A DNA stretch of 64,000 bases from Cavia porcellus. Its lineage: Eukaryota; Chordata; Mammalia; Rodentia; Caviidae. A program made the position numbers and the translations under genes. The notes beneath the pieces were generated by a model that saw only the letters and a program-made list of their open reading frames with translations, did not search any database and was not told the origin of the DNA. The first letter of the stretch is position 1. Every line of letters starts with the position of its first letter. The DNA lies in the NCBI RefSeq assembly GCF_034190915.1, contig NW_026947506.1, positions 13,391,501 to 13,455,500 on the forward strand, written 5' to 3'. Shown here in pieces: positions 38,119 through 48,695 of the stretch.

Positions 38119-38404
38119 AGAGAGGCCACACTGACTCCATTTTGCCCTGAACACATCCAGTGGACAGTGTTTTGGTAGAAAGTGAAGGCCTTGAAACATT
38201 GCCCCTCTCTCCTCCAAGGTAAAAACATGAGGTCCCATAAGGACAAGAAGCAAATATATTATATAACCTAAGCATGTGCATATGAGTTTCTTTGATCTTT
38301 ATCTCACTAAAACCTGCTTACTTATGCGGACCACGCAGCAGCCATTTTGCTTACCCTCAGTGTGTGAGCCCCTTTACTTTCCCTTTGCCTGCAGAACCCC
38401 TACA
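38119..38404 (+). repeat. 3' LTR of the class II ERV
   Basis: Parallel to the 5' LTR from AGGCCACACTGACTCC to CCCCTACA. Its TG start is not preserved, and the boundary with the purine tract is uncertain by a few bases. Confidence 0.85.
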
Positions 38405-39137
38405 CTCTTTGGGACTCATCACCTTGCCACTTGCTCCAACATCCTTCCATACTCCTTTGATACACCCTAAACAGAAAACCTGCCATGTCTAACTTTTGAT
38501 ATCCCCGCATCACTTCTATTTTGGGCTTCTCTTTTATAGTAATAATAGTTTGTAAATCTATCTCAGAGAGCATTTCAGTATTTATACAACATCAATGATC
38601 AGCCCAAGCTTTAAATTATTAATTCATTCCACATTGTTCCATTCCACTCAAACAGATATTACATAAATACGTCCACGGAAATTTCCATGCTCAGGCATTA
38701 TTCTGCGATGGACTTTGTGCTTAGTAAGCACACTTTACTCTGCCCTTGCTAATAGTTTACATCTGCGCTATATTTTTCAGAAATCGAAATCTATGGCTAT
38801 TCTCACTTAAACAGTCTGTGGGTAGGGTGTCAACTACATAATTAAGTAAGATAAGAAATTTCTTGCTTTGTATGGTACAGAGGAGTTCACCAGGTGTTTG
38901 GCAAGTGTTCCTCCACTGAGGCACCATATTTCTCTGAATTCTTGGGATCTTTGTCAATACCGATCATGAGTTTAGAACTATGAGGTCATGCTGGAAATTT
39001 AGGAAATCATTGTAAATATAAAATGCTTGTTTGAGAAGAGCAGGTGTGGCTATGAGGTCGTGGATCACAGACATTTACAAACTTCAGGCTTCTAGATCTG
39101 TAGCTGATGGAATGAGAGCAGAGACCTAACTTATTAC

Positions 39138-39534
39138 TGTTGTGGCCTAGCTCTAACCAATGTGCCTCTGTCCTGTTCTGTACGCGGCGTTTTGATGGAT
39201 TAAATTTCCATTTCCAATAAGGACTTAAGTTTCAGCTCCATGTAAGCCCCCCACCCCCACCCCCTTCCGCATGTTTCTGCAAGGTGTGCTGTTCCTGGGA
39301 AAATGTTTAACCGCAGAGACCAATGGAATGTACCAAGAATCCCAGATGTTATCTGAAATAGGTCAACAGCTTTACCCTTTTTAGCTTTAAAAATCCCGCT
39401 GTTGGTCTATTAGGCACCCAGTCTTCCGTATTGGCTACTGGAGGCTGCATCACCAGGCCTGGAAATAAAGCCTTGCTCCAAATTTCTTAATTTCTTGCTT
39501 CCTTGGACTTTATTCCGGGGTCCGAGCTATCACA
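39138..39534 (+). mobile_element. Solo LTR, class I type, in unit B
   Basis: 397 bp from TGTTGTGGCC to GAGCTATCACA with an exact 5-bp flanking repeat ATTAC (39,133-39,137 and 39,535-39,539). It contains a CCAAT box (GACCAATGG), a TATA-like TTTAAAAATC (about 39,386) and AATAAA (about 39,463), followed by a T-rich stretch and TTCCGGGGTCCGAGC near the end. Block A (about 9,420-9,435) lacks it. It lies 330 bp inside the presumed first intron of the copy-B KZNF unit, antisense to that unit. Confidence 0.85.
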
Positions 39535-39861
39535 ATTACAGCTGCACCCAACTCCAAACCACATCGGAGTCAGGGACTCCACACGCCTCTTCCTCTGCCC
39601 AGACTGTTGCGGGAGCAAGGGCAGCAAGGGATTTCAAAGGTGGCATTATGTGGGCTGGTGGACAGAGTTCTAGGGACCCAGAACTGTCCCTGCCCCAGAG
39701 AGAGATAAACGGGACAGAGGATGACTCACTGCTAGCCCTAGAGAACCTCAGGGTCTGACGATAAGCAAGCAGGCTTTAGACAGGACAGCCACTTCTCACC
39801 ACTTCTAACTGGTCTCAACCTGATTCCACCCCATTTCACTGCTCCCATCCTATTACCTCAC

Positions 39862-40060
39862 CATTGCGTAGCTCGGAGGTCTCCTAGGTTATTTCTAAGC
39901 AGTCCACAGCGAATAGAAGCCACAAAATGCGGTCCAGCAAACGTCTAGCTCTCCCCCGACACACAGTAGACGCCAAGACACAGGAAGAGACCACCTACCT
40001 TAGCTCGCCTGATTGGACAGTTCATACAGCCCGCCTCTTCAGCACTGATTGGCTCCTGCT
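39862..40060 (-). promoter_or_regulatory. KZNF-type promoter and exon 1, copy B
   Basis: Second well-preserved minus-strand copy. Paired CCAAT boxes (ATTGG on the plus strand at 40,012-40,016 and 40,048-40,052) again have 36-bp spacing. The exon ends in ATG (39,862-39,864) abutting the strong donor GTGAGG. The GCGTCTACTGTGTGTCG segment keeps CpGs. A solo LTR has entered the presumed intron about 330 bp downstream. No KRAB or finger exon is recognisable between here and copy D, so this is a promoter/exon 1 without a visible body: either a dead unit or the 5' end of a noncoding transcript. Confidence 0.65.
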
Positions 40061-40276
40061 CTCCTATCCTGCTTCCCCACCAAGAATAATTACAGAAGCA
40101 AAGGCCGCCTTGTAACTGTGAATCCCCAATGAAAGATTGTGAAGACTTCTGGAGGTGGCTGTCTTCTGCAATGTTGACTTCAGCTCGCCTGACGGATATT
40201 TTCACTGAAGGGTTTTACCCCAGCCTTTTTTTCTTTTTCCCCAAATCTATTTTATTTCAAAGATTTAAAAAAAATT

Positions 40277-40371
40277 GGGGGTGGGGGGAGTCCAGGTTTT
40301 TAGCTCGCCGTCATAAGCGCCTGCCTGGCAAGCGCGAGGTAGTATGTTCGATCCCCAATACCAAAAGAAAA
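40277..40371 (+). mobile_element. ID SINE (5' end altered)
   Basis: TTTAGCTCGCCGTCATAAGC, CTGGCAAGCGCGAGGTAG and GTTCGATCCCCAATACC with an A-rich tail. The usual GGGGCTGGGG start is replaced by a G-rich GGGGTGGGGGG run. It lies just upstream of the copy-B promoter. Confidence 0.85.
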
Positions 40372-40626
40372 TAAAACTAAGGAAATTGTAAAATTCTTTT
40401 TAAGGAAAGTAGAGAAATAAACAGTTATATACACATGTACACAAGTTTCACTGCAGTACACTGACAGCACTGAACCCAGGAGAGAATGTCACGAGTATGC
40501 ACATCACCACCTCAATAAGGCCAAAGTGGTTACAGATGCTGGAGGTAAAAAGTGGAAATACTTTAACAACCAAAACAGTTGGAATAAAATATACTGAATA
40601 TGCATTTAATATACCAAATCTAAACT

Positions 40627-40765
40627 AGGCCTGGTGGCACATGCATGGAAGCCCAGTATGTGAGAGGCTGAGGCAGGAGAATTGTTTGAGACCACTCTGG
40701 CTTATAAAGTGATCTCAAAGCCAGCCTGAACTTCATAGCAAGATGCTGCCTTAAAAAGACAAATA
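40627..40765 (+). mobile_element. B1 SINE
   Basis: GGCCTGGTGGCACATGCATG, GAGAGGCTGAGGCAGGAGAA, then two GCC/TGG-type internal copies (CCACTCTGGC and AAGCCAGCCTGAA) and a short A-rich end. Confidence 0.8.
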
Positions 40766-40899
40766 TATGAAATCTAATGAACAGAATAGTGTAATAGTGA
40801 TAGCCTTATTACATTAGCATGACTATCATGCTTATACTGTCTACTAGGAAAACCTAACTTAGAGCCCATTTCATAATATATCATCATTTACTAAATGGA

Positions 40900-41480
40900 G
40901 TGCACTGATATGTACTATTGTTCATTTTTGGTATTTGTTGGTGATGGAGCAGTGCTTGCTCCTGCTCTCCACAGCAGTTAAAAAACTGACTATTGCTGCA
41001 GTAAACAGGAACATGCATGAATCACTGCAATAGGTCTTTAACTCTTTGTGGAAAAGACCCACTAAAGGAAGCACTGCACTGATTAAACTTACTGCTTTGA
41101 GTCTTTTGAATTCTTTGAACACTAACTTCAGTAGTTGTTGAACTACTTAGTTACATTTTCACCAACAATGTTAAATAGTTCCTTTTCTCCTGCAGTCCCA
41201 TGAACATTCTTTTAATCTTGTAGTGATTTGTTCTGTCTGCAAGGAGATGGTGTCCCTATTTGTATTTCTCTATTGTGCAAAAATATTCAACAGATCTTCA
41301 GGTATATCTTGGCAATTTGTACCTACTCTGAAAAGTGTGTATTCCTTTCACTTTCCTGTTGGTTTTATGTGTCAGCTGTCAGAGAGTAAATTTCTCCCAC
41401 TCTGTAAGGTATCTCTTTATCCATTTTTGTTTTACATTTTTTTTTTTGCTTCTGTGTTTGTGGAGCAGCATTAAAATCTT
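40900..41480 (-). mobile_element. Old L1 ORF2 3' end
   Basis: Reads, in decayed form, like the C-terminal ORF2 region seen at 21.8-22.3 kb and 48.8-49.3 kb: AGTTCCTTTTCTCCTGCAGT, CCTATTTGTATTTCTCTATT and TGTGTATTCCTTTCA. Strongly diverged, minus orientation. Confidence 0.55.
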
Positions 41481-41999
41481 ATATAATTTTTTTTTGCTGG
41501 TTTTGTTACACTACCTTATATTTTACAAAAAACACCAGAAATAGCATTTTTAAAAATCTTCTTAATGCCTCTACATTCAGAACATGGAATGCTTGGCTCA
41601 TTCATGTTTCACTATGCTTTACTGTAACATAGGCATATTTGAGACTGCTGCACAAACTACATGAAAAATGTATTTCCTGAGCAAAAAAATCATGATTGGC
41701 AGTAGTGATTTTTTTTATCCTATCCTACACTTATATTGTTGATCTCAACTTACTTATTTCCTTAAACTTCAAATGCAGGCATAAAAACAACTGCTACACA
41801 CTCTGCTAAATCATCCAGCTAAGATGCCTCCCGAAGTCAGCTTCAAAGCCATGAGCATCCCAACACATCCTCTCCTGATGCTGGGACTAAAGGAATCACA
41901 TTTAGCCTAGACTTTATACGTAACTCCTTACCAGTGCAAGTATTTAAATACAAGATGATCAAAATTGCATACTTTTTGTTAGTTTCTATAAAATAAGAA

Positions 42000-43140
42000 G
42001 AAATATAAAACACAATTCCAATGTACTCAATATAACAATCAACTGGTTAAAAATACAACTGCTCCAAAGAGGTTCAGCATAGTCAGTGAATAAACAAATG
42101 TGCTTCCTAAGTGATGTGTGGGGATAACTGCCAGGTGGTCAAGTGATAAAGGAGAACTGATATGTACTTGGGAGTATTAAAATAATGTTGACACTGTGGA
42201 GGAAAGGAGGAGTACTAAAGCACTAGGCTACATCTACAGAACCTGAAGATATATTTTGAGACATTCTCACACTAAGTTGTGTAGGTTGGACTCAACTTTC
42301 TCTTCCACTAATTTATGCCCCCTGAGTTGCTAGGATTACAAGCATGAATCAACTGGACCTCCAAGATTTATTTTCATCATAAAATGAGAAAGAGAATGTA
42401 CTCACAATATATGTCTTATAGATTCAATATTCTATTAATAGCTGGAATACACACTCCACATCTTCCTGGTGATGTTAAGTAGAAATGTGCTTCAGGAAAT
42501 CTGGCCACATTCAGAGGTGCATAGAGACTGACAATGTACTTTACAGTGTCTTTTAATTTGTGAAATAAATCAGATACTTCAGATGCAAAATAGACATAGT
42601 TTTAGTGGTGATTACACAACAGGTGAGCAATTTATGTGTCCAAGCATAATTGAGCCTAGAGCAAGCTATCTTCACTGGATTAGGGATATTTAACAGTGTT
42701 CACTTCTGTTTTCAAGACACCACAGTTTTTAACAACGTAATTCCCACTGGAACCTAAGTAGATTTTGTATTCAGCTACACTGCATTAAGCATGTTAGAAA
42801 TTACTTGAATTTTAAAATGGAAACTGGAAATCCAACTGGAACTCATGACCGAGTGTATGTGTTTAACGATAATCAGCACACACAACAAACATCAGGCAGT
42901 GATCCTTATGAATAGTGAGATACCATTGTATAAATTCAGAAATCAGTAAAACAGAACACAATCTGAATTATATTTTAGTAAGTTTATTTTTTACTGTGCT
43001 GACAGCTGAAAACTTAGGTTTCCCTTCAATCCATTAATTCAATGTTTTAGGAAAAAGCAGTAATAATTACAAAATTCACAGCATCAAGGAATAAAATAAA
43101 GGGATTTGCATGATACATTAATAGCTAACTTTGGGAACAA
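42000..43140. other. Second copy of sequence downstream of the finger exon
   Basis: Direct similarity to 13,290-13,950: AACAAATGTGCTTCCTAAGTG, a GATTTTGTATTCA...ATTAAG segment and the GAAAAAGCAGTAATAATTAC phrase. In the readable gene this lies 3' of the fingers, but here no finger sequence is found on its upstream side. It ends at the LTR at 43,147. Confidence 0.6.
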
Positions 43141-43146
43141 TTTAAT

Positions 43147-43637
43147 ACCACAAACCATGCTGCTCCTCAGATTTTGGGGATCATGGACTGTAAGAGGATG
43201 AGTAAATAAAGAAGAGACAAAGCTGGGGTCTGGTGGAGCCCTTATCCTCCTGACGGGAGGAACAGAACTGGTGAAGAAATACAGCATGTTTGTTTATATC
43301 CTTGGAAGGTGATAGAATTGGATTCCCAGTCAGGGAACCATATGATAGAATTCTGGCATGGCTGAAAAGATAAGAATTATGAAACATAAATGACTTTAAA
43401 GGCTTTACCAGCTACAGTGTACCATCTGAGCCGAAATCCTTTCAGAAGGATAATGTCAATTTCAGCCCTACTACCTAGCAATTCATTGTTTGGATTGTCT
43501 AGGGGCTTGGTATTTTCCTTGGCTGTAGCATCTTCTTCATGCAGCTGGTCATGCATTCTTTGTTTTGGGGATGCATGTAGCTGTCATGCCTAAGCTCTGC
43601 ATGTATGTTCAATTTCAAGGTTCAATAGCTCCCAACA
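43147..43637 (-). mobile_element. LTR related to the 34.5-kb solo LTR
   Basis: Shares with the element at 34,508 the ordered phrases AAGAGACAAAGCTGG, GGAGCCCTTATCCTCCT, GATAATGTCAATTTCAGCCC (here) and the AATAGCTCCCAACA end. It is longer by about 180 bp in the middle. The minus strand begins TGTTGGGAGCTATTG. A target duplication is not convincing. Confidence 0.75.
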
Positions 43638-43955
43638 TTTAGATAGAAACCTTGCCAAAGTATGGAAACAGTTGTCTCTATATCTGCATTTAAAGTTTAA
43701 GGAAAGAAACAAGTTGAAGTCAAGAATGTAAATGTAGGATAGAATTCAAAGGTCATTACTGAAAATCACTATGATCTTTTTCAGGAAACATACTTCTTAT
43801 GATAATATTTGTGCTGCAGTCACATATATGCCTCTATCACTATAAACCATAAATAATGAAACATGAAGTGGCCAGGCATCCCATGTTCTGACTGTAGACA
43901 TGCAAAAAAAATTCTTGATACTGTTGCTGGTGTTTTGTGAAGAAAATGACATAGA

Positions 43956-44066
43956 GGGCTGGGGATTTAGCTCAGCAGCATAAACACATGTCTGGCAAGA
44001 GCAAGGTCATGAGTTTGATCCCCAGTACTGCAAAAAAAGAGAGAGAAAGGAAGAAAAAAGAAAAAC
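43956..44066 (+). mobile_element. ID SINE
   Basis: GGGCTGGGGATTTAGCTCAG, GGCAAGAGCAAGGTCATGAG and GATCCCCAGTACTGC with a purine (GA/A) tail that runs to about 44,066. Confidence 0.88.
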
Positions 44067-44079
44067 AAAATTAGATAGA

Positions 44080-44500
44080 ATGTGCAACAGACCAAAACAT
44101 TTATAAAAAGTTTTAAAACTTCTACACAAACATGGAAGCAACAGAAACACAAAGAAGCACGAGGAAATAACCTCCAAAATGAGAGAAAAATAATTTGGTT
44201 GAAACTCCTCAAGACCAAACATATTAAAAAACAAACAAACAAGACAATGAAAGGTACACACAATTCTCAGAATTAACACAAATTGCCAGTAAATGCCAAA
44301 AAATTGTTGTGCATTTTTGTCCAATACAGAAATGAAAATCAGAACCTCATCTCCTTCCTGACAAAACACATCAGCATGAACTCAAAGCAGTACTCATGAG
44401 GCTGCAGGGGAAAAGGAACCGTTCAACATCATTTGTGGGAATGGTAGTAGTTCAACCATTAGCGAAGTCAAAGTGCAAAATATGACACTATGAGGAGTAA
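44080..44500 (+). mobile_element. Old L1 ORF2 3' end, plus strand
   Basis: Decayed plus-strand match to the ORF2 tail: GAAATGAAAATCAGAACCTC, TGTGGGAATGGTAGTAGTTC and a CAACCATTAGCGAAGTCA phrase correspond to the finger-free C-terminal coding stretch of the intact L1s in reverse. Heavily diverged and noncoding now. Confidence 0.55.
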
Positions 44501-44699
44501 TTCCATTCTGTGTAATACATTTGTTTGTCATTATCTTCCACAAAGTTCTAACATATGTTTCAGTGACCCAGGCACATTCCTATTTACTGTCTCAATATTC
44601 ATGTTTCTTGGGGCAGCAGCAGTGAGCGCTATGGTCAGCCACCAGATACAAATGATGATAAATGTTCTTCATTGCACTCCATTTAGTAAGTTATGTGAT

Positions 44700-45990
44700 G
44701 GCCTACTATGAATGGGCTCAGCATTAGATGTTTTTGTAGTAGGGTTGCCATAACCATAATCAATATGTGAATGTGGAGCGGGCATCCCTGTTCATTAGAT
44801 TGGGGATAGTAAATGCACATTAATTACATTGTATTTCAATTATTTTGGTTGCTGAAACATTGCCATTTTGTACCTCAAGGAACATATGTAAGCACTTCAG
44901 ATTTATTGACTTGGTGATGCGCTTACCACCAACCTCCTTACATTCTCTCCTGAGTTCCGTGCTGTTACTGAGGGTACTGCAATGTGTGTGTATATGTATA
45001 CACATTTATATAAAAGTTTCTTTTTCTACTTTCCTGAGAAAAATCTTTTAAAGTTTCTGTGTATAACCAGAGGGTGAATACCTCTGTAACTGGTGTGTAA
45101 GGGTTAAAATGTGAGTCTACAGAAAGCTGAAATGAAGCTAGATTAAGACAAAAAGAACAAATAGAGCAAGCACAGTCCAAGAGGGAAGACTTTGAATTCC
45201 CATGTCAAAAAGCCTAATAAACATCTGTGTTCAAAGACTGAAGATTGCAGTCTGATGTACTTGGATGTTTATGGCTTCAATCCTGCTTAAGACAGTTCAA
45301 CTACAGAAGCTTCTCTTTGCACTTTATATTTTTTTGGCTCCCCAATGCCAAGCCTCTTGCATGACAACAAATTTTTATGGCAGTTATTTTGCACTCAGAT
45401 CAATGGCTCAAATAATATTTATTATTATTTTCTGTGGAAGGACACACACAGGCATTCAGGTTTTATATCATATCTTCATCAAGTCATGCTGATGACAATA
45501 TTAACAATCAAAAAGCAAGAACATCTGAATAAAATTTGTATTAATATATCTAGTGTATCTTTATATTGGTTGTCAGAATGTTGTACATGTAAACAGCATA
45601 CATTAAATGTTTATTTCACCTTGTATCTTTCTCCCTGTTCTGTCATTTCTTTGTCCTGTTTCCATATGTAAAATATCTTTCATTTTCCTGTTAGTGATCT
45701 TTTCTTTTTTTATATTTTCTTATAAAAATTAAAGTAAGCAGACTATAGTATATTTAATCATCCATATCAGCTTCCTAAATGTACAAGTGTATAAGGATTT
45801 CATCATCCTTTGTACATTTCTAAGGAAAATCCAAAGAAGAAAATTCCAATGAGGAGAATGCCAAATGATGGAGATCATTTTGATTTGGGCATACTTACAT
45901 TTACAGGTGTGAAACTCTAATTTGTATCCATTAAGTATTTGTTATCAGTCTAAAAGAGTGATGGTTTTACATAGATTCTGGGAAAGGGGT
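44700..45990. other. Noncoding interval
   Basis: AT-rich sequence with no gene, no clear SINE and no recognisable block similarity. Confidence 0.5.
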
Positions 45991-46461
45991 GATGAATTTG
46001 ACACTTTAATGAGAACCTTACAGGGACTCCAGGTAAGGGTCTTCCTCTAGTAAATCTTAGGGTGAAGGCAGTTGCGTTTTCCCACTGAGAAAAGGGAGAA
46101 GCAGGCCACGATGAGCTCCCAGAGTGAAAAATTTTACTTTTGTTGCCTCATCACCAGGATTCCCTGTGGCACGCCCTTTCAGCAGTCTGTCTCACCCTCT
46201 ACAAGGAAATGATGTTCAACTGTCTGAATGTGGATTTTCCTGTGAGCATAGGTGCAGCTGGAGGCTTTCTTTTCACTTTTGATTGTTGCACAGAGTACTG
46301 CTGCTGAAGAAATGGAATAGGTATTTTTATAGAAACAGTATTTTGTTTTTATGTTTTCCTATGCTTTTTAGTGATATATGTCATAGCAGGATATGGTTGT
46401 CCACTCATATAATCTAACACTCAGGGGAACTTACACAAACCAATTGCACATTTACAAGTTT

Positions 46462-46562
46462 GGGCTGGGGATTTAGCTCAGCAGCATGATTGCCTGCCTG
46501 GCAAGTACAAGATCGTGAGTTCAATCCCGGGTACCAAAAAAAAAAAAAAAAAAAAAAAAAAA
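46462..46562 (+). mobile_element. ID SINE
   Basis: GGGCTGGGGATTTAGCTCAG, GCCTGGCAAGTACAAGATCG, TTCAATCCCGGGTACC and about 27 A. Flanked by TTACAAGTTT (46,452-46,461 and 46,563-46,572). The long pure tail suggests a young insertion. Confidence 0.93.
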
Positions 46563-46785
46563 TTACAAGTTTAAAGCATTGCTGGGTTATATAGCAACAT
46601 ACCAAAACATTTCTCAAATAAATATGCCTAAGGATATGGCTATACATGAGGGAACTGAATTGAACCCAATCTAAAAAAAGTAAAACTGCCTAGATGACTG
46701 AAAAAGTGTGAGAAAACCTCAGCAATGATGGAAAACCTTGGTACTGATGGAAAGCTATAACCTCAGATAGCCTTGTGCATCTATT

Positions 46786-46909
46786 TTCTCTTTCTTTCTT
46801 TCTTTTTCTTTTTTTTTTTAAGTACCAGGGATTAATTTTTTTTTTGAAGTACCAGGGATTGAACTTGCTAGGCAGGCGCTTATGCCACTGAGCTAAATCC
46901 CCAGCCCAC
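46786..46909 (-). mobile_element. ID SINE with duplicated 3' segment
   Basis: Reverse ID with AGTACCAGGGATTGAACTTG, AGGCAGGCGCTTATGCC and GAGCTAAATCCCCAGCCC. The AAGTACCAGGGATT segment occurs twice, separated by a T run. Bounded by an exact GTGCATCTATT repeat (46,775-46,785 and 46,910-46,920). Confidence 0.9.
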
Positions 46910-47529
46910 GTGCATCTATTGTCAAGTGCACTGTATTTATAAAAGTGGACATGGGCTTCCAGATGGTTGTGGACCTATATTTAGAGCTTACCCCTGGCTA
47001 GTATTAAATGCACTTCACTAGTGACTATTCCATAATTGATATAACACCTGTCCTTGCTTCTTCACTTTAAGTATATTTCTATATTCATTGACTTCTTCCT
47101 CTGTAAAAAATTAAAATGTCTATGAGAGTGTATGGGAAATTTTCACCTCTGTGGCTCTACTTTTTTTTTAATTTAGTAAATTTACTTTTTACTGTGTTGA
47201 CAGCTCAAAATTTAGGTTTCCCTTCGTGCCATTACTTTCAGTGTTTTAGGAAAAAGCTGTAATAATTACAAAATATATAATGCATTCACAGCATCAAGGA
47301 ATAAAATAAAGGCATTTGCATGATATATCCAATAGCATCGTTTTCCCCCAAAACAACTCCACATTTAAGAAAACTTGATTTCAAAGTATGGTTACTCATA
47401 AATCATGCCAAATTTTATACTTTCTGGAGAAATTAATATATTTTGTGATGTGCCATTGGAGACAAGTTATGGTTCTGTCAGTATGGGGCAATCAGAAATT
47501 CACAGTAGTATGGTTTGCTTTGGTACATG

Positions 47530-48080
47530 TTTTTTTTTAATTTATTACTTTATTTGTTAATATTAAGAAGAAAAGGTAAAACAAATTTTCACAACAAAAT
47601 AATGAAACAGTAACAATTGTTGATAAATTACACAACATTATCTTTAGTCACTCAAGTACAAAATATGGGCATAAAAATTACTTCAATCAATATTAGTACA
47701 ACCTTTCCTATTCAGTGAACTAAGTGACACTAATGGCATAACTAACATGCATTTTTTATTCTTTTCCCTTCTATCCTTTCTCTTTTCCCCTATCTTAGTT
47801 TCTTCTTTTTATTCAACAGTTTCTTTCCATTTCACAGTGACTATTGTATATTTTGAACCCTATGGTTTCACATATGTCACTGTGGTGTGATGTTTTTCAG
47901 TCCTTCTGGGAAGATACACAGAAGGGCAATACCTGGGTTGAATGGGACCTCTAATCCTAATTTTTTGAGGAATTTCCACACTGATTTCCACAGTGTTTGT
48001 ACTAATCTACTCTCTAACCAACAGTTGTAAAGGGTTTCTTTTTCCCTACAGAACCAGGAGCATTTTTTATTGGTTGACAT
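47530..48080 (-). mobile_element. L1 3' end fragment
   Basis: Minus-strand 3' UTR-like sequence plus a short ORF2 C-terminal piece (48,080-47,877) that includes the KETLYNCWLESRLVQTLWKS stretch, corresponding to the [19 protein letters not shown] stretch of the neighbouring L1. It is more diverged than the full-length element and is cut at about 48,080 by that element's tail. Confidence 0.75.
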
Positions 48081-48695
48081 ATTTTTTTAAAAAATTAAAT
48101 GATTTTTTAATGAATAAGGGAGAGGATGAGATAAAAGGGGGCATAACAACATAACGATACAGGTTAAACCATAACACTTTCAGCAACCTAGTGCTTCACC
48201 ACCAAATAACCTGACTTAATAGTGGTTACCATAGTGTCTTTTTCTTTAAAATATTTGAATATAACTTCATATGCTGTAGCATCAAATATCTCAAGACTGT
48301 GTAACACCATTCAAGTGGATGAAAGCATTGTAGAGTATTTAGAACCAGCTAACAGAAAAAAAGATCAATGGTTTCAATATTATCTCTTTGCCTATAACAA
48401 TTTTTGTTTATACTATCACATACGATAAAGTCCAGCAAGTTAAAACATAATAAAACCAATGAAGACAGAAGAACCATAGTTTGGTAGGGCTTTAAGACAA
48501 GATGTTATTAAATCAGCACTAGATATTATTATGTCTTATTTTCTCTAAAGTGGCTGTTCATTGCATCACCGCCCATGATATCAAACAGCCCAGAATAAAG
48601 CCATTCCAAGTAATGAGTGACAATTTTGTCAGGCTTCAAGGCCATATAATGGGGAATCATGGTTATCACGTATTTTTGTATATTTGATTCATTTC

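Larger units (their letters stand above)
36051..38404 (+). mobile_element. Class II endogenous retrovirus, deleted, with both LTRs
   Basis: A 2.35-kb provirus-like element between a 6-bp near-identical repeat, CTATTT (36,045-36,050) and CTCTTT (38,405-38,410). The 5' LTR (36,051-36,333) is followed two bases later by a primer-binding site resembling the lysine tRNA type. The 3' LTR ends at 38,404 and is preceded by a polypurine tract. The internal 1.77 kb has a gag-like MGNSLSK start at about 36,475 after a T run, an interrupted frame, and no recognisable complete pro, pol or env, so it is non-autonomous or deleted. LTRs differ at many sites, so it is not recent. Confidence 0.88.
31060..43140. 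repeat. Segmental duplication block B
   Basis: Direct-orientation relative of block A. It is about 3 kb longer across comparable landmarks, mainly because of insertions absent in A: an ID with CT-repeat tail (32.7 kb), an unclassified retroinsert (33.2 kb), a solo LTR (34.5 kb), a class II ERV (36.05 kb) and another solo LTR (39.1 kb). Several have visible target duplications with an unfilled counterpart in A, so these post-date the duplication. Confidence 0.75.
46000..47520. other. Rearranged third copy of KZNF downstream sequence
   Basis: 46,050-46,400 matches 12,540-12,960 in reverse (TTTCACTTTTGATTGTT; the CATCACCAGGATTCC segment; GAATGTGGATTTTCC). 47,180-47,520 matches 13,800-14,100 directly (TAGGTTTCCCTTC, CAATCAGAAATTCACAGTAG). 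Opposite orientations within 1 kb mean a local inversion. Two ID SINEs lie between. Confidence 0.6.
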
